DNA from: Clostridia bacterium
GTDB taxonomy: Bacteria > Bacillota > Clostridia > Oscillospirales > Acutalibacteraceae
Direction of reading: 5' to 3'
Length of the DNA: 6,061 bases
NCBI GenBank assembly: GCA_017534365.1
Contig: JAFWCS010000276.1
Span: forward strand, 1 to 6,061
The notes beneath the pieces were generated by a model, which ran no database searches, was not told the DNA's origin, and saw only the letters and a list, made by a program, of their open reading frames with translations. A program made the translations under genes and the position numbers. Below, piece by piece: positions 4,772 through 6,061 of the stretch (positions are counted from its first letter, which is position 1; every line of letters starts with the position of its first letter).

Positions 4772-6061
4772 TCATTCTGCGGTCGGCAGCGCGTACTTCC
4801 GGCCGTAATCGTGATACACGGCGTCGAACTGGGGATTGCCGCCGGCCTTGTAATCGTTGAGGTATTCATGCGTGTCAAACACGGAGCGGTGGATCTGGAT
4901 CACGCACACCGCAATATTGGAGCAGTGGTCCGAAACACGCTCGAAATTCGTCAGCAGATCGCCGAGCACGAAGCCGTGCTCGATCGTGCATTCGCCGCCG
5001 GTCAGGCGCCGGATATGATGATCCTTGATCCGCGACGTCAGATCGTCGATCACCTGCTCGAGCGGCTCGACGAGCATCGCTTTGTCCAGATCGTTTTCGC
5101 AGAAGGCTTCCGTCGTGGTGTCGAGGATCTCGCGGATCGCGTTCGCGACCACCTGCAGCTCCGCGTTGGCGGCGTCCGTGAATTGCAGCTGCTTGTCCTG
5201 GATCTCCTGCGCGGTTTTCAGCAGATTGATCGCGTGGTCGCCGATACGCTCGAAATCGCCGATCGTGTGCAGCAGAGTCGAGATCGTGTCGCTGTCTCCC
5301 TGTGAGAGGGCGAAGCTTGTCAGCTTGACCATATAGGTGCCGAGGTGATCCTCGTATTCATCCAGCTTTTCTTCGTTCTGCAGGATCCGCTCCGCTGTTT
5401 TTTTGTCATAATGCGTGAGCAGCGTCAGGGATGCGCGCAGCGTTTCCTCCGCCAGACGCGCCATGTCGAGCGTGTGGTTGCGGCATTCCGCCACGGCCAG
5501 CGCCGGGGACGTGAGCAGGCGCTCGTCCAGGAAGGACGTCTCCGCGGATGCGCTTTTATCCGGGACGAGTCTGACTGCCAGCTTTTCAAGCAGGCGGATG
5601 AAGGGGAAGAGCAGCAGCGTTGTCGCCACGTTGAAGATAGAGTGGATCACGGCGATGCCGACCGGCGCCGCCGGCTGCGCCGCAAAGCCGAAATGAAACA
5701 GCTTGTATAGCAGGAAATAGAGCGAGAGATAGAACGCCGTGCCGATGACCTTGATGGAAATATGCACCGCGACCACGCGCTTGGCGTTTTTGTTCGCGCC
5801 GATGCTCGAGAGCAGGGCGGTCACGCAGGTGCCGATGTTTTCGCCCATGATGATGGGGATCGCCATGTGATAGGTGATCGCGCCCGTGAGCGAGAGCGCC
5901 TGCAGGATACCGATCGTTGCGGCGGAGCTTTGCACCACGGCGGTGATCACGATGCCGATCACCAGGCCGAGCAGCGGATTGGCAAACAGCCCGATCAGCC
6001 GGTCGAAGGCCGCGCTCTCCGCCAGCGGCGCCGTGGCCCCGCTCATGAGCGTCATGCCGAA
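4772..6061 (-). CDS. Na+/phosphate cotransporter family protein with C-terminal PhoU-like domain (5' end missing)
   Basis: Members of this family (Na/Pi cotransporter II, NptA/YjbB type) carry sodium-coupled phosphate across the cytoplasmic membrane. The frame stays open through the window edge (Phe-Gly before the Met at 6055), and the first transport repeat is not present, so roughly the N-terminal third of the membrane domain lies outside. Counting from the Met at 6055, the visible second repeat has NPLLGLVIGIVITAVVQSSAAT (26-47), with the QSS motif, and GENIGTCVTALLSS (71-84); two more membrane segments follow to about 160. The remaining 260 or so residues are helical and PhoU-like, with two copies of the metal-binding ERxxDH pattern: FERIGDHAINL (near 268-278) and FERVSDHCSNI (near 371-381). 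The PhoU part probably senses or gates phosphate uptake; this is an inference. The exported-protein gene follows 22 bases after the stop. Confidence 0.93.
   Translation of the reverse strand, partial: FGMTLMSGATAPLAESAAFDRLIGLFANPLLGLVIGIVITAVVQSSAATIGILQALSLTGAITYHMAIPIIMGENIGTCVTALLSSIGANKNAKRVVAVHISIKVIGTAFYLSLYFLLYKLFHFGFAAQPAAPVGIAVIHSIFNVATTLLLFPFIRLLEKLAVRLVPDKSASAETSFLDERLLTSPALAVAECRNHTLDMARLAEETLRASLTLLTHYDKKTAERILQNEEKLDEYEDHLGTYMVKLTSFALSQGDSDTISTLLHTIGDFERIGDHAINLLKTAQEIQDKQLQFTDAANAELQVVANAIREILDTTTEAFCENDLDKAMLVEPLEQVIDDLTSRIKDHHIRRLTGGECTIEHGFVLGDLLTNFERVSDHCSNIAVCVIQIHRSVFDTHEYLNDYKAGGNPQFDAVYHDYGRKYALPTAE

Noticed and set aside
4081..4860. Long + strand frame across the terminator and the exported-protein gene (259 codons)
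   Set aside because: It reads through the rpmA end and the terminator and is antisense to a gene with a good signal peptide and ribosome-binding site; the protein looks like noise.
4643..5305. + strand frame opposite the PhoU-like region (220 codons)
   Set aside because: It is a complementary-strand shadow of a well-supported gene, with no motif or ribosome-binding site of note.

Overview
The window looks like chromosomal DNA from a fairly GC-rich member of the Bacillota, most likely a clostridial (Oscillospirales-like) lineage. Three things point there. A YmfH-type M16 peptidase gene runs directly into lgt. rplU has a structured leader RNA. The rplU-prp-rpmA cluster encodes an L27 with the N-terminal extension that the Prp protease removes. 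Coding density is high, and the only AT-rich spacers of note are the rplU promoter region and the terminator after rpmA. There are no signs of a mobile element, CRISPR array, tRNA or rRNA.

Layout: positions 1-3063 (+ strand) hold a run of closely spaced genes. They are the C-terminal part of a YmfH-type M16 metallopeptidase homologue, lgt (lipoprotein diacylglyceryl transferase, overlapping the first gene by 8 bases), folD (one-carbon/folate metabolism) and a small PspC-domain membrane protein. Next comes a strong promoter at 3091-3119 with consensus -35 and -10 boxes, a 17-base spacer and an extended -10. It drives a roughly 107-nt structured leader and the ribosomal cluster rplU (L21), prp (the L27-processing cysteine protease) and rpmA (L27). 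The cluster ends at a terminator at 4175-4216 that looks bidirectional. The obg GTPase gene that follows rpmA in many relatives is absent here.

On the - strand, converging on that terminator, lie a Na+/phosphate cotransporter family gene with a C-terminal PhoU-like domain (its 5' end is beyond the window) and, 22 bases after its stop, a gene for a small exported protein of unknown function with an aromatic, amphipathic C-terminal tail.

Functionally, the ribosomal cluster is one unit. L21 and L27 are made in stoichiometric amounts, and the enzyme that trims L27 is encoded between them, apparently without a Shine-Dalgarno of its own. Lgt modifies exported lipoproteins, and FolD supplies 10-formyl- and 5,10-methylene-tetrahydrofolate. 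Most of the window is conserved core genome. The least explained parts are the exported protein paired with the Na/Pi-PhoU gene and the fine structure of the rplU leader. I do not see a clearly new multi-gene system.
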